Shown here: one piece after another, positions 11,380 through 23,115 of the stretch
Numbering within the stretch: the first letter of the stretch is position 1
Layout: each line of letters starts with the position of its first letter
Assembly: GCA_947247005.1 (NCBI GenBank)
Contig: OX365949.1
Coordinates: 1,684,001 to 1,748,000, forward strand
Origin: Spisula solida
Taxonomy: Eukaryota; Mollusca; Bivalvia; Venerida; Mactridae
Length of the DNA: 64,000 nucleotides
Reading direction: 5' to 3'
Notes under the pieces: model-generated
Database searches by the model: none
Told to the model about the DNA's origin: nothing
What the model saw: only the letters and a program-made list of their open reading frames with translations
Made by a program: the position numbers and the translations under genes

Positions 11380-11588
11380 AGATCTGGCAAACGTAGATCT
11401 GGAATACATAGATCTGGCATTTATAGATCTGGCATATATAGATCTGGCAAACATAGATCTGGCAAACATAGATCTGGAATACATAGATCTGGCATACATA
11501 GATCTGGAATACATAGATCTGGCATACATAGATCTGGAATACATAGATCTGGCAAACATAGATCTGGAATACATAGATCTGGCATATA
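11380..11588 (+). repeat. 15-bp minisatellite carrying AGATCT in every unit
   Basis: The unit is catagatctggaata or catagatctggcaaa, repeated about 14 times. Because 15 is divisible by 3, open frames run through on both strands (RSGIH repeats on plus, SRSMYARSM-like on minus). Neither has coding context. Confidence 0.95.
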
Positions 11589-11799
11589 TGGCTATTTTCT
11601 AGTGATGTTTTTACTTGGAGAAGTTCGGGCCCTTATGAAGAAAACCCTTCAGTGAAAGTTAAGGGCCAAACATCTGTCCTCCTGTGCTCTAAAGAAATAC
11701 TTTACCACTATACAGTTGATTTGAGGGCTGCTTTCAGCCACCCTTTGACATTTTAACTTCCCCTGGTCATTTGGCTACCTAAGGAAACCTGTGTTTGAG
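11589..11799. other. No gene seen
   Basis: Flank of the 15-bp array. It may include the 3' part of the adjoining SINE, since similarity boundaries are unclear. Confidence 0.3.
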
Positions 11800-12012
11800 T
11801 CTCTCGGGGGAGACTATTTTACTCCTGGTAGGTGTCCAGCCAACAGCAATCTATGATGCCCAGGAATATTGAACATGTACAGACACCACCCTCACAGGTA
11901 CTAATTCACACCTTGGTGGAGTGGAGCATGTGGGTTATTCTTGCGCAGAGGGATCAAACCCGGGACCTCTCAATCCCGAAGCACGCACCCTACCTCTTGG
12001 CCACCGCTCCCC
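11800..12012 (-). mobile_element. tRNA-derived SINE
   Basis: On the minus strand a tRNA-like head begins near 12012. Box A is GCGGTGGCCAAGAGGTA (11991-12007) and box B is GGGTTTGATCCCTC (11948-11961), at typical pol III spacing. It is followed by a body containing gtgtgaattagtacctgtg, a non-tRNA domain. No coding capacity. Mobilisation would depend on a LINE partner, which cannot be named from this copy. Confidence 0.75.
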
Positions 12013-12808
12013 ACATCATGACTGAAAGTGTTTCACTGTTTAGCTGAGTGTTGCTCTTACAATATACCCCTAGTAACTTAAGAAGTACATTTTGCCATGT
12101 CTTGGTTACTTATATAATAAAGTTTAAGGGGTTTAGTCCTTCTAGGTTGCTTGAGTTGTAAGGCTTTGTTTTGTCTTGGTGACTTTAGTTATAAAGGGTT
12201 TGGGTGCCCTGGATCAGATGAGGCATGTGACAGTATACCCATCAGGTTACCTGTGCTTATTGTAATGTTTATTTGGAAAATGTTGCATTTACTGACTTCA
12301 ATTTTTAATGAAGTCACACAACATTCACAAAACAGTTTTAACTTCATGGGATACAAAATTTAACATATTTAACCAAAATTTATGTTTTGGGAAATGTAAA
12401 ACTTAAAAAAGTATAACAGGAAATGATCGATTTTGCTTCAATATATGGTATGTTTGTATGTATCTAAGCCTTAGGGTGTTACATGTACGATGACATGTTT
12501 AATGACAGTATACTTGATAACTTATTTTGTAAATCAGTCATATTATAACTAAATAATGTACATGTTAGCACAAACAGTGTTTGTACTATATTGATGGTCA
12601 TACACAAATGGGATGTTCAGTGATACAATTGGGCTTAGAATATTACTTACAATTTGAGCCAATAAAATCAACGAAGTTTACTCTTGATAGACGTGACATT
12701 ATGTGTTGGTGCGAATTTCTATCAGCCAATCAAACTGCAGGATGTTAATAACATATAACTTACAATTGAATTCTAAGTCAGTATGGACATATTTAAGTAA
12801 ATTTTTGT
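12013..12808. other. No gene seen
   Basis: AT-rich DNA with short open frames and no recognised similarity or obvious repeat. Confidence 0.5.
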
Positions 12809-13199
12809 GTCGCCTGACTAGGCAACATATAGGGATTACTTTGGTTGGCGGCGGTTGCTGCGTCCAATATTGCTTTGTCACCATTGTTTTGATGGACTAA
12901 AAACTTGCTATGCATGTGTCTTGCAATTAGTCAAAGTGCAGTGCACAAGAACCATAACTCTACCTTGCATCGTTTTTGAATTATTTCCCTTTGATTGATT
13001 TCATTAGAGCATTTCTTGTCCGGAGCATAACTTTGTCACCTAAAGTTCAAATGACTCAAGATTTGGTATATATGTTTCTTGCCCAGAGCATAACTTTGTC
13101 GTTTTTAGTTCAGATGACTAGAGAACTCTTGTGAGTCTGATAATATAATGCCCAATATTGGATAGTTTTCCATGAAAAATGTGCATGTCGTCAGGCGAC
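12809..13199. mobile_element. TIR element with GTCGCCTGAC ends
   Basis: GTCGCCTGAC at 12809-12818 is exactly inverted at 13190-13199. The interior contains two copies of gagcataactttgtc (about 13022 and 13085), a small internal duplication. It is 391 bp and non-coding, consistent with a non-autonomous DNA transposon. Confidence 0.6.
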
Positions 13200-13808
13200 C
13201 CATCCGGCTTGCGAGCTTTTATTAATGACTCAAGAGGACTAGCTTAACTAACTCTGCTCATTAGCTCCACTCGATCTCTCCGCTTGATCTCTCCGCATTT
13301 TTTAATGTTTAAAAATTCACTTAATATGTTCTAACTATTACATATAAGGTGTGACCAGCAATAGTGGTGCTGTATAGTACACTTTTATTTTTCAGCTCAC
13401 GATCTGGAGAGAAGATACCAAATATACAATTTACAGAGTCAATGGTTTCTCTACAGGAATAATTGACTCTTCAGTCTTGGAGTTATATTTTTACATTATT
13501 ATATACAAACTTTTGATAAAAAAACCATATTATTGAACAAGTACTACTGTGGCCTTGAAGTTGATGACAAAACGCGTGTGAAGTATTTTAATTATATTCG
13601 ATATGCTGGAACATTTGATCTGAACATATTTATTTTGGAGAAATATCTACATAATTTATCGATCTGACTATCCAAACAAATATCTATTTTGATACACATT
13701 TTGAACTCTTTAAAACACTTATAAAATATTATACTAAGTTCTGTGTAGGTGTAGCACTCATAGTTCTCGTGCTGATAGTGATATAGTGGCTGGTGGGATA
13801 TCCCGACG
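13200..13808. other. Upstream flank of first candidate exon
   Basis: AT-rich sequence leading to the ATG at 13809. A 5' untranslated region and promoter for that exon could lie here. I see no clear TATA box or initiator that would fix a start site. Confidence 0.3.
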
Positions 13809-13923
13809 ATGTCGGCAGACAGGTTTACGGTGACACGTGCTGAAGCTGAACCAATCGGAGATAGCGGAAGACAGGATAGTTATGGTGCGGCTAACATACA
13901 GTACAATAACCACACTGACAAAG
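13809..13923 (+). CDS. Candidate first coding exon (SLC12-like N-terminus, RFTV motif)
   Basis: From the ATG at 13809 (A at -3) the frame reads MSADRFTVTRAEAEPIGD and on to NNHTDK. It then meets a possible donor, AAAG|GTTCGT, after 13923, leaving phase 1 (38 codons plus one base). Read-through would give only another 29 residues before a stop at 14012, without coding character. The segment RFTVT at residues 5-9 fits the [R/K]-F-x-[V/I] docking motif for SPAK/OSR1 kinases. It also resembles the cytosolic N-terminal start of SLC12 cation-chloride cotransporters, where such a motif sits within the first residues. Base composition is richer in G and C than its neighbours. No downstream exon is recognised in the window. 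Exon reality is moderately likely; the family is a hypothesis. Confidence 0.5.
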
Positions 13924-13935
13924 GTTCGTATCTGC

Positions 13936-14400
13936 ATACATGCACAAATTATCTAAATTATGATGCCATAAATGTCCTAGATGTTAAAGGTGTTGGCACT
14001 GATACACGATGAGTGATATTTGTGTACCCAGACATATTATGGAAGTGATAACCTGGTCCTCAACCTCCTATTAACATAATTATTTAACAGCTGATATATC
14101 TTGGCTGTATATACAACCCCGGTTGTATGTTTTCATGAGCCCGGCATTATTACGAAGACACTCAAGGTTTAATACAAATATACAAACACAAATCTAAAGT
14201 ACTGATATTGCATGATTTGCTTGCGGAAATAGATATATTCAATGCAAGAACCTTGTGATGTATTCATGCATAAAGGTTAGGATCAGGTTAATATCTCCAT
14301 ACTATATATACATGCAGAAGTTACACTCCCATCTAAACTATGATGCCATAAAAGTCCTAGATGCTAAAACATTTTGGCATTGAATATGATACCTGATGAA
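13936..14400 (+). repeat. Dispersed direct repeat pair around tatgatgccataaa
   Basis: About 80 bp at 13936-14020 (ctaaattatgatgccata, then gtcctagatg) is repeated with divergence at 14316-14400, roughly 380 bp downstream. The first copy begins just after the candidate donor of the first exon, so it would be intronic. It probably reflects an old local duplication. Confidence 0.6.
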
Positions 14401-15099
14401 AAAGAGAAATTTAGCCAACATACCGGTAATGTTCATGATTTTATATCGGATGTTGGCGCTATTACTTTGTGTAACTTAGATACACTGATACTTACCGGTA
14501 GTTCATATTATAGATTGGTTTGATGTCTTGGGGAGTTTATGGGTTATCCAGAGTGCATGCTATCCCTTGCTGTAGAAAAATCTTGACATTATAACAAAGT
14601 ATAAGAATCCTGAACAGGTAGTACTGGTAAACATTGTTTTTGAGAATGATCAATCAGCGACTAAATACCATTTGCCTCTGCCTCAGGGAGGGGTATGCTC
14701 CCCCAACAGGACATAAACAAGGGGGGTGGGTTACAGTCTTTGTGGTGGAGCCCCATGCATTATTGAGAAGCCATACACAAACTTATTTATGTTACATGTA
14801 TACATGTGTACTAATTACTATTGTACATTATTGATATTAGACTGCCCATTAAATGTAGCAGCATTTTAGTTAGATAAGTTTTCTAAACATTTGCAGGACG
14901 CAACAGTGTTATATGTACACTAATATGCATGTATTATAATGTAATTAGGCCCATACAGAAATGTTTGATTTGTGTTGTACCTGTGTAATTATTTAGACCT
15001 TCCATCCAATAATAACCCATAAAAGTGCAAGCACTTATTTCCGATAGGGTCCTGTGTTTTGCTGAAGGGACAGCAAGTAGAAGTGACATTTAACTGTGG
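14401..15099. other. No gene seen
   Basis: AT-rich presumed intron. A short C/G-rich patch at 14690-14750 has no recognisable feature. Confidence 0.45.
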
Positions 15100-15348
15100 T
15101 GTGATACAAGAAACATGGGTGGGATACCCTAGCTCTTTCTGAACACACCTCTTGGTTCCTTAACATGCCCAGTGCATCATAGCACCGATACACACATGAC
15201 TACCTCTGGATTACCAACCAGTTCATCTCTAGTTCAGTTTAATTGGAAACACTGATAAGCGTTTCTGAAATTTCCAGTGTCATGGTCGGGATTCGAACCA
15301 GTAACATCTGGATTGGTTGTTGAGAGCGCTATCCACTCGGCCACCATG
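15100..15348 (-). mobile_element. tRNA-derived SINE (Leu/Ser-like head)
   Basis: On the minus strand a head reads ATGGTGGCCGAGTGGATAG (box A, about 15331-15349), then GGTTCGAATCCC (box B, about 15288-15299). This is a very well-preserved pol III promoter resembling class II tRNAs. The body downstream on the minus strand extends toward 15100. The right acceptor strand does not close a tRNA, so it is a SINE rather than a gene. Confidence 0.75.
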
Positions 15349-15716
15349 CCAAGCTGTGGTTGTCTAGTTGATTGAATAAAAAATCAAGTGCCTTTCGTCA
15401 CTGGTAATACATATAAAAACTCAAATGAGCTGTTTTGGTTTTGTCAATATGTATTCTTTGGTTATAATGTTTCATGTTATTTACTTATGCCTTTAGAATC
15501 AATAAATTCGTAAATTAAGTTTGTGTTGACTGCTAGGTGAACAAATACAGATTTTGTTTCCAGAAATAAACTGTCTGATGATTGTACATACTTATTGACT
15601 GTCAGCTTATTTTTAGACTGAAAGTTCATGAAACTTTGCCAAAATTGCATGGTTCTCGGAATCTGTTAAGAAAATGCATAGAAAAAGATAACCGTTGTTA
15701 TATTACTGTGGGCATT
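15349..15716. other. No gene seen
   Basis: AT-rich presumed intron with no repeat or coding signal that I can support. Confidence 0.45.
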
Positions 15717-15809
15717 TAGACCAGTCTATAACCCTAGCATCTGTTTGGTTGTTAATGATCTGTGTCATAGAATTGACCAATGGTAAGGGTGCATTCTTAG
15801 ACTGGTCTA
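15717..15809. mobile_element. Very short MITE with TAGACCAGTCTA ends
   Basis: TAGACCAGTCTA at 15717-15728 has its inverse TAGACTGGTCTA at 15798-15809, one mismatch, separated by about 70 bp. Small non-coding TIR unit. The ends are close to self-palindromic, which lowers confidence. Confidence 0.45.
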
Positions 15810-16300
15810 TTAAATGAGTTTAATAACTTTAAATTTGTCCCAGATTGTAATTAGTGTTTATACACTGTATGCACTATGTGTTGAATTTGAGATGGACTAT
15901 CACTGGTCTTTGGTAAAAGTCATGTGCATGATTTATTAAAAATATTTAGTTATTGAAAATATTCCGCAGTCTGAGTTATCAAAAAATCCGACCATTTTAA
16001 ACCGTGTAAACATGTATAAAATTTACATTCTCAGCATATAAATGAAATATCATTCTTGTATGATGTACCATAGGAATTTCAAATTCTTTCCATAGAATAT
16101 CATTATAGCACTTAAAGCAGTCGATCCATTAAAAATTAACGATTAAAATATATATCATCACCAAAATGCTGTATCAATCTACTGCATTTTTTTTCCAGAA
16201 CCTTGGAGATATTTATGATAAGGTATTTTTAACTTTCACAACTTTCACTCCAGACAGTAATAATGCTTTGTGAAAACTTATAGTAACATTTTGTGTAACA
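15810..16300. other. No gene seen
   Basis: AT-rich presumed intron, nothing recognised. Confidence 0.45.
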
Positions 16301-16449
16301 GGGGTGGTATTCAATATTGATCTTATTTAATTGGAGAATAAGGATAGCCAATCATATCGCCTGTTTAACTGACCAAGAGTTTAATATAGTGTGATCTGAT
16401 TGGTTGTCCTTATCCTTAAGTCAGTAAGATCAATATTGAATACCCTCCC
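16301..16449. mobile_element. Compact MITE with about 55-bp inverted repeats
   Basis: The left side (GGTATTCAATATTGATCTTA, then ggataaggatagccaatca-like sequence) is mirrored on the right by taagatcaatattgaatacc. Arms are about 55 bp with few mismatches and the loop is about 35 bp. It would fold into one long hairpin of about 150 nt. Each arm contains an ATTGG/CCAAT pentamer. Confidence 0.8.
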
Positions 16450-16722
16450 TGATCTATAAATTAATACTGAACTAACTGTAATGTTTATAAAACTGGCTGG
16501 ATATTCACAAACTATCCACTATATTGTATATATGCAGCAAATATATAAGCACAGTACTACTATATCAATGCAAGAAATATCTTGCTGTCAGGAGAAGCAG
16601 TCAATATCCTCTAATGAAGTGCTTAAGTTTCGACATGAAACCGGTACATGTAGGTCATGTCGAACCCTGAGCAGAACATAGCCTTCAACACTCAACCCTT
16701 ATCCCAGTCACTAAATATTTCA
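16450..16722. other. No gene seen
   Basis: A 66-codon open frame lies here without recognisable similarity. Treated as chance. Confidence 0.4.
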
Positions 16723-16958
16723 CTGGCTTAGAATGAGAAGGTCGTAAGTACAAAAACGCTATTTTGAGAAAGCAAGAAAAACTGTCTGAAAACTACTCTT
16801 TACTTATGGAAAAACAAGCTTTTTCAACTTCAGTTAAGTCAACATGACCTGTGCTCCAATTTCTTGAAAACTTTATGGCTCATTATAGAAGTGCCTAATG
16901 TGAAGCAGATTTCAAATATGTGTGGGTCTTAATACAAGATCTTCTTATTCTAAGCCAG
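16723..16958 (+). mobile_element. MITE family with CTGGCTTAGAATGAGAAG ends, copy 1
   Basis: The ends CTGGCTTAGAATGAGAAG (16723) and cttcttattctaagccag (to 16958) form inverted repeats. The whole 236-bp unit recurs in the same orientation at 19167-19412 with moderate divergence, which confirms a mobile family. Confidence 0.85.
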
Positions 16959-17600
16959 CGATACCCGGTATATTGTTTAACCTGAACTAAATATGTCCTT
17001 TGAGCTGTATTATAAACATTTATATGTATTCACTGATTATTGATCATGATGTTAATGAGAAATGTTAATGTGAAACTGAGTTAACTACAATGGCTTATCA
17101 CTGATCATCTCACTCATACCGGTCTCTGTAAAACCTTAATTACTGTTTTCACTGTGTGTGTGTCTGCTAGCTAGAAATGTTCATTAATTCATTGTTCTGC
17201 GATATTGCAATACTGCATTATATCTGGTCTTTTCACTTTAGTTTTCTGTCTTAATTCACTATAATGTCATGTACGTGAACACTCTAATTGAAGAACAATC
17301 TATAATATATTTGTATACGTTTCTGTAATACTTAGTAGTTCTCACTTAAGTAGTTTACTGTACAAATATTTAGTAACATATTTTTGTCCCGCATAAATGT
17401 GCATACATGTGTTATATTACAAATACTAGCTGTTTGTTTTCCTGAGTCACATACCGGGTAATACATGTCTTCCACTTATCTAACTCAGATCATTCTTAAC
17501 AAGTATATACACTGTATATTGACATTCATAACATATTTATGAAATATCATTCTTATGATACATGCATCAGTGGCCTATCTTACTGCTAGGCCATTTAAGG
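16959..17600. other. No gene seen
   Basis: AT-rich presumed intron, nothing recognised. Confidence 0.45.
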
Positions 17601-17725
17601 CCTGGGCCCACATATCACTGATGCTGAGCATCTAGCAAGGGAAATACTGGTACCATTTTTATTTCGTCTTTGGTATGATATGGCCTTATCATATGATAAA
17701 AACTCACTGCTTTTAACCAGGATGC
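17601..17725 (-). mobile_element. SINE body fragment, same family as 20660-20890
   Basis: The segment ctgatgctgagcatctag, then gggaaatactggtaccat, then tttggtatgatatggcc matches 20755-20826 with scattered differences. The tRNA-like head seen in the other copy is not recognisable here. Confidence 0.6.
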
Positions 17726-17904
17726 AACAAATTAGGCTAATATTTTCATCCAGGTCCGGTTTCTGAAAGCTTTGATAAGGTGCATCATACCATGGCATTA
17801 GTCTTAATTTAATAATACTTGGCTGTCTAGTGTTGTACACAGCATTAAACTTGAAACTGAAAGTTTGGACTTCATCCAGCTTATACAATGTACTTCAACA
17901 ACCA

Positions 17905-18241
17905 GGGCCTAAAATAAAATATTGTTTGTTTCCCCATCCCCTACCTACCCGACTAAAAAGGGCCCTACCCAAAATATTTTATTGCCCAAATTGAAATAAT
18001 ATTTTTTTTATTAAAAATTGGAAGTGAAAATGATAATTTTTGTTTACTGACTTCTTTCTTACCATTAAATGTAAGACTGTTGGTGTTCACCTTAAAGTTA
18101 ATTCTAAATTTCATTATTTGTATGTCTTAACCAATAACTATCATACTGAAACGGTTCCAAAATTTTTTTTTAACCCTACCTACCCATTCTAAATCTGCTA
18201 GGGTCGGGATGGGGAAACCAAGAATATTTTAAGTTCGGCCC
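17905..18241 (+). mobile_element. MITE with GGGCCTAAAATAAAATATTG ends, copy 1
   Basis: The left end GGGCCTAAAATAAAATATTG, then gtttccccatccc, is inverted at the right end (ggatggggaaacc, then attttaagttcggccc). The arms are about 36 bp, imperfect. It is 337 bp, non-coding and carries C-rich cctacctaccc tracts. A second copy lies in opposite orientation at 62528-62833. Confidence 0.8.
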
Positions 18242-19166
18242 AATGATAGATTACTGCAGGGCAGGTGCTTTTGGGGTCTCTGACATGTTTTTATTGACCA
18301 CACTGGCACCTGTCTCACATGTAACATAGTGAATAATGAAACATAGAGTGAAGTTTGGCACATTATCAACCTTAATGATAGCTGGTAGTTTATTCAGTGT
18401 GCTACTGTTGATATATAAATAAGAGAGAAGTAATCCAAAAATCTTGTATTTAAATGTCATTCTAGTGTTATGTTTCAATGATGATTCAAGTTGATTCCCA
18501 GTGGGGGCTTGAGGTTATACATGTATGTAGTTACTATTCCATTAAAATCATACAACAAATTTACAATGTTGATTTTTCTCCACATGTGGAGAAGTCGCTG
18601 GTTCCTAAATGTGGAAAGGTTAGGTAATAGTTTCGAATACAATGCTAAAAAACTGGTTAGGTAAATTGACTGTCATAATATTATTGTACTGCTGAAAAAT
18701 TGTCGGAAATTGTGTTGAAAGATAGGCACAATAGTGAGTGAAGTACGAAATATTCATGAGTCTAATTCAATGTTGCCCCACCAGACAGGTATACGCCCAA
18801 ATGATTGTGATTTATTTTCTCTATAGTTAACTAACACAAATGGGAACCAGTCCACTTTAGTCTCTCGGTTAAGATAAGAGCATAATATTATTGGATATTA
18901 ATAATCCAGACGGCCCAGTATTAAAACAAGTGATATCATTGTATAAACACATTGTGAAAGCTGACAAATATAAACACTACCGGTTTGGCTGATAGTTATT
19001 AATGTGGAAGATACTATTATAGATTAACCACAAACAATCGGCAACTGATTGCAATAAATTTTCCATAGGAATACTATTCTTGGAAGACTGTTCGTATTTT
19101 CATTTATGTCATTGTACTAAGAGAATTCAAATAAACTTTGCAAGGCGTCCTGCACATCCTTATTCG
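18242..19166. other. No gene seen
   Basis: AT-rich presumed intron. Short minus-strand frames have no recognisable similarity. Confidence 0.45.
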
Positions 19167-19412
19167 CTGGCTTAAAATGAGAAGGTCATAAGTGCAAAAA
19201 AGCTATTTTGAGAAAACAAGGAAAAACTTTCTGAAAACCACTCTTTACAAATGGAAAATCAAGTCTTTTTAACTTTAGTTTGGTCAACATGACCTGTTTC
19301 TATTTTCTTGAAAATAGGCTCATATTCCTCATAAGAAACTTCGCCTTGTGATCATTCAGACTTCAAATATGTGTATAAGTCTTATAAGGTCAACCTTCTC
19401 ATTCTAAGCCAG
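19167..19412 (+). mobile_element. MITE family with CTGGCTTAGAATGAGAAG ends, copy 2
   Basis: Full-length relative of 16723-16958 in direct orientation, with ends ctggcttaaaatgagaag and accttctcattctaagccag. Internal sequence (gctattttgagaaa, then catgacctgt, then cttcaaatatgtgt) is shared. Confidence 0.85.
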
Positions 19413-20258
19413 CATATTGTCTGCCCTACATACATGTATAAAGTTGCAGATGCACACTATAAATAATTATTGTTGCCAGTAATTGATTGTCTGCAGTCAG
19501 ACGTTGAAGAAAGACTTTATAAACATGTAGTCTTAAAGGGCGAAAGATTCCAACGTTATAGAACTAATAATAATTGGTGACTTATATGCTGCATGTCGAA
19601 ACAACTAAGAATTCAGTTCCACTTTATTGTCCAGTTTATTTGAGTGTAGTTATTATTATATAATATAAGTACGGTAACAGGAAAACATACTGAATAAAAA
19701 CTGGAAAGGGAGGCAACTTATGCTGACTGTTTATTGTTAGGCACTATTGTATTACCTCCCTTATTTTATGTCCCCATTCTTTAAAACATTCTGTTATTTA
19801 TATAAATTCATATAATGTTACAAACTGATATAATTATCCCGGCTCTGCTTTTATATTATAATTTGACATGGTGTTGATTGAGTCTAGGTCATGTTAAGTT
19901 AATGGTATTTGTGTTGCCATGGTTTTACATTCAACATGTTTCTATACCATCAATGTCTTCACTCTCACTGTTTAACAACAATCCTCCTATCTTTCCTCTC
20001 ACCGCTTTTATTTCATTATTTCATATTTTGATTAAATTACATCACTTTATACCGTCAATTATACTGTTATTATATTATAGGTACCAGAGAAACGCCTGAT
20101 AACTAAGCTAAAAACAATCAAAATCATCTACGCTAAAGTTTCATGCTACTGCCAAATCTTTTATTTACTGCTGTATAGTGTGCATGTAATTTTGAGGGTA
20201 TTGCGCAATATTTAGATGCATTTGAATTCAGTTACAATAGTTTTGCTTTTATCAAATT
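19413..20258. other. No gene seen
   Basis: AT-rich presumed intron. Short pyrimidine-rich stretch at 19970-20010. Nothing supported. Confidence 0.45.
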
Positions 20259-20456
20259 TAAACACGGTATGAATCCCGATACATCGCTTCTCAATTCCGT
20301 GAGAGAATTGTTCTATTTTCATATGGCTCTGACGGAACTGAAAACCAATGTAATGCTCGGACGAAACTCAGATTTCATGTATACTGAGTGTAACATTGGT
20401 TTCAGTTCCGTCAGACGGAATAAGGAAGCGGTGTATCAGGATTCATACCGTGTTTA
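20259..20456. mobile_element. Hairpin MITE with TAAACACGGTATGAATCC ends
   Basis: The left arm TAAACACGGTATGAATCC continues through atacatcgcttct and then gacggaactgaaaaccaatg. It is inverted on the right (cattggtttcagttccgtc, then ggattcataccgtgttta). Nearly the whole 198 bp folds on itself around about 20357. The flanks allow a TA or TTA duplication. A 62-codon open frame inside is a by-product of the palindrome. Confidence 0.85.
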
Positions 20457-20659
20457 GGAGTGTACTGGTATAAATCTTTTTCTTTGTCTGTGTTAACATC
20501 CATCTGGGATGGATTTTGGGGACATTAATAATATAATCAGGAGACAAACTGACTTACCTAAAGTCATGGTGACAACAGCTTTCTCAGTCAATTGTGTTTG
20601 ATATCATAGTTCTATTAATATGTTCTATATATAGTCTAGTAATTATTATTTTAATAATG
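20457..20659. other. No gene seen
   Basis: Short presumed intron segment, nothing recognised. Confidence 0.4.
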
Positions 20660-20890
20660 CTTTATTTATTAGTCCCACTGGTCAACGGATTTCCAATCAT
20701 ATGGGGACATAACCCCGTCACATTATCCTGACACAGAGCCAACCGGCAGTCACATTGAACTAATGCTGAGGTGTCAAGCTAGGGAGATATACCAGTACCA
20801 TTTAGTGGACTTTGGTATGCCGTGGCCTTTGATGGAACCTAAGAATATCTCAAACTCAAAGCAGCCTCTCGACCACTAGGCTGGTAATAA
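20660..20890 (-). mobile_element. Degraded tRNA-derived SINE
   Basis: On the minus strand, CTAGTGGTCGAGAGGCTG (about 20863-20880) looks like box A and aggttccatc (about 20831-20840) like a damaged box B. The body contains the tataccagtaccatt and tttggtatgccgtggcc segments also found at 17601-17725. Confidence 0.6.
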
Positions 20891-22028
20891 TCGAGGCTAA
20901 AAATGTGTTCTTAAAGTTTTACATCACTTCGCACATAAATGTACACCCTTCTTATGGTTAACAGAAGGTAATATATGTTTTAATAACACAGTCAGATGTT
21001 TAAGAAGGGTAACATTCAAAATCTTTCACACCAAATGGTGTGTTTTCAGCCAATCGAAACATACATCTAGATTGTTCATGAATAATCAAGAGATACAATG
21101 TATAATAACCTACATTGTACGGGGGATATAATATGGGCGCTATACATGTAGATTTCTGGGTACAGCTCTAGTTGTTATAGATATAGGGTTATTTTGTTTG
21201 GCTGCATGCTTGTGTGATTTTTGCTTATTTGTTTGTTATGATTTTTATTTCTAGTTGGACAGTATGCCATGATATTTGGTAAATATAGTTTTACTCTTCA
21301 TGTATATCTTATTACTCACAGTTACTAAATACTGCATGGTATAATGGGTACAGGTTTTCCAACTCTCCATTGCCCAAATTTCAGATCGGAATCTACCTTC
21401 CATTAGTTGTTGGTGGTGGAGGGGTTGTGTTAAGGTATCAAATCTGGGCTTAACCAAGGCCAATTTTTAGCACCCAACTAGCGAGCATCTGAAAATTTAA
21501 TCTGTCACTTCTTGGGCTAAAGGATCAATTTTGCGGAGCACTTAAATTTCAGTCAGTAGAGTAACATGCCAGTTTAGCGAGAAATAAAAATGCTGTGACA
21601 TGCATACAATATTTTCAGCTCGAAGCACTTGTTTATTGTGTCTGCACATGGTTCATTTGTTGACATGTATGTAATATTGAAATATATTTTGTAAAATCAA
21701 TCACTTGTAAAGAGCATCAAAGTTCTATGATTATTTTGTCACAATTGTGTCTGCTTAATGAATTGCTTTTGTCCTTTATTGTGTTCATATTTATAGTGTG
21801 GTGTTCCAACTACGGAGGGTTTGGGGGGGGGGGGGGGGTGGTTTCAATGCATTCCCATTACTGCTCTGTTAAATATCCAGCATGCAATATAAATATATCC
21901 TTTATAGAATGTACATGTGTATTGTGTTTAATATATATCCAGAAAACAGAATGCTATTATAGATATCTTGTGTACATATAGCTATCCACATATTGTATAA
22001 AACAATGTATGTAGTTACACATGTACAA
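20891..22028. other. No gene; 16-base G run at 21823-21838
   Basis: Presumed intron. The uninterrupted G16 tract on the plus strand is a candidate G-quadruplex former and a likely sequencing or assembly weak point. Open frames here have no recognised similarity. Confidence 0.5.
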
Positions 22029-22450
22029 ACTCTCCTGATCAGCTCTCTGTAGAGCAACAACCTCTCCTGATCAGCTCTCTGTAGAGCAACAACCTCTCCT
22101 GATCAGCTCTCTGTAGAGCAACAACCTCTCCTGATCAGCCCTCTGTAGAGCAACAACCTCTCCTGATCGGCTCTCTGTAGAGCAACAACCTCTCCTGATC
22201 GGCCCTCTGTAGAGCAACAACCTCTCCTGATCAGCTCTCTGTAGAGCAACAACCTCTCCTGATCAGCCCTCTGTAGAGCAACAACCTCTCCTGATCAGCT
22301 CTCTGTAGAGCAACAACCTCTCCTGATCAGCTCTCTGTAGAGCAACAACCTCTCCTGATCGGCCCTCTGTAGAGCAACAACCTCTCCTGATCAGCTCTCT
22401 GTAGAGCAACAACCTCTCCTGATCGGCCCTCTGTAGAGCAACAACCTCTC
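22029..22450 (+). repeat. 32-bp minisatellite derived from a pogo-like MITE
   Basis: The unit aacctctcctgatcagctc, then tctgtagagcaac (32 bp) repeats about 13 times. Variants are mainly tcagctc/tcagccc/tcggccc. The last unit runs into tctctataacaacacctata, which matches the interior of the unexpanded pogo-like MITE at 44974-45310 (ctctgtagaatggcaac, then tctgtaacaacacc). Confidence 0.9.
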
Positions 22451-23026
22451 TATAACAACACCTATAAATTTCTAGATTTATTTTCATGACTTACCAAGTC
22501 AACTAACTGCTCACCTATCACCATGTAGTGACACTGTTAGCTTTTGTGATCACTCTTGGTCCATCCTTGGTTCGTCCTTCATCTACTCACATTGCTTGTG
22601 TTATAAGTATTACTGGAGATCACAATTTTAGGATATTCATTGTGAAGTGCTCTTCCTCATCTTGGGTAAGGTAAAAGATGCAACGATTCCAAAAATGCAT
22701 GCAATCATTGACAGGAAATTACGTCCCATGATACCATTTAAACATTAGTTGAAACTCGTATAAGGGGAGTTAACAAGTGATAGACTTCCAGACTCAGCAC
22801 ACTTAAAGTAACCAAAAGTAAGTAATAAGTAAATAATTCATAAATTGTCTTACATTACTGTTAATCACTTTATTTTTAATTTGCGATTCGCGTCATTGAC
22901 AATGTCCAATTCCCGACTTTGTATAAAGAAATTTTCACGTGAATAATGATTTCGCGTGTCAACATCCTTGCGAATATGAGCAAAAATAAAACTCTTGCAA
23001 AAAAAGTGATTTACATTATATGTGAT
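22451..23026. other. No gene seen
   Basis: AT-rich presumed intron; nothing recognised. Confidence 0.45.
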
Positions 23027-23115
23027 GTAAGTGGTAGAGTACCCAGAGGTAAGTGGTAGAGTACCCAGAGGTAAGTGGTAGAGTACCCAGAGGTAAGTGG
23101 TAGAGTGGTAAGTGA
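23027..23115 (+). repeat. 22-bp minisatellite, about four copies
   Basis: The unit gtaagtggtagag, then tacccagag is repeated perfectly three times with a truncated fourth. Each unit contains GTAAGT, a consensus 5' splice donor core, on the presumed sense strand. Confidence 0.9.

Noticed and set aside
14380..14415. Possible hammerhead ribozyme core (ctgatga...gaaa)
   Set aside because: The words CTGATGA and GAAA occur, but no stem II or closing helices can be drawn; similar words at 32128 and 62398 also fail.
20269..20457. 62-codon frame
   Set aside because: Lies wholly in a self-complementary MITE; open by chance.
22029..22450. CRISPR-like array (32-bp repeat)
   Set aside because: Units are contiguous with no unique spacers, and the context is eukaryotic. 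The same holds for the arrays at 32354 and 55963.
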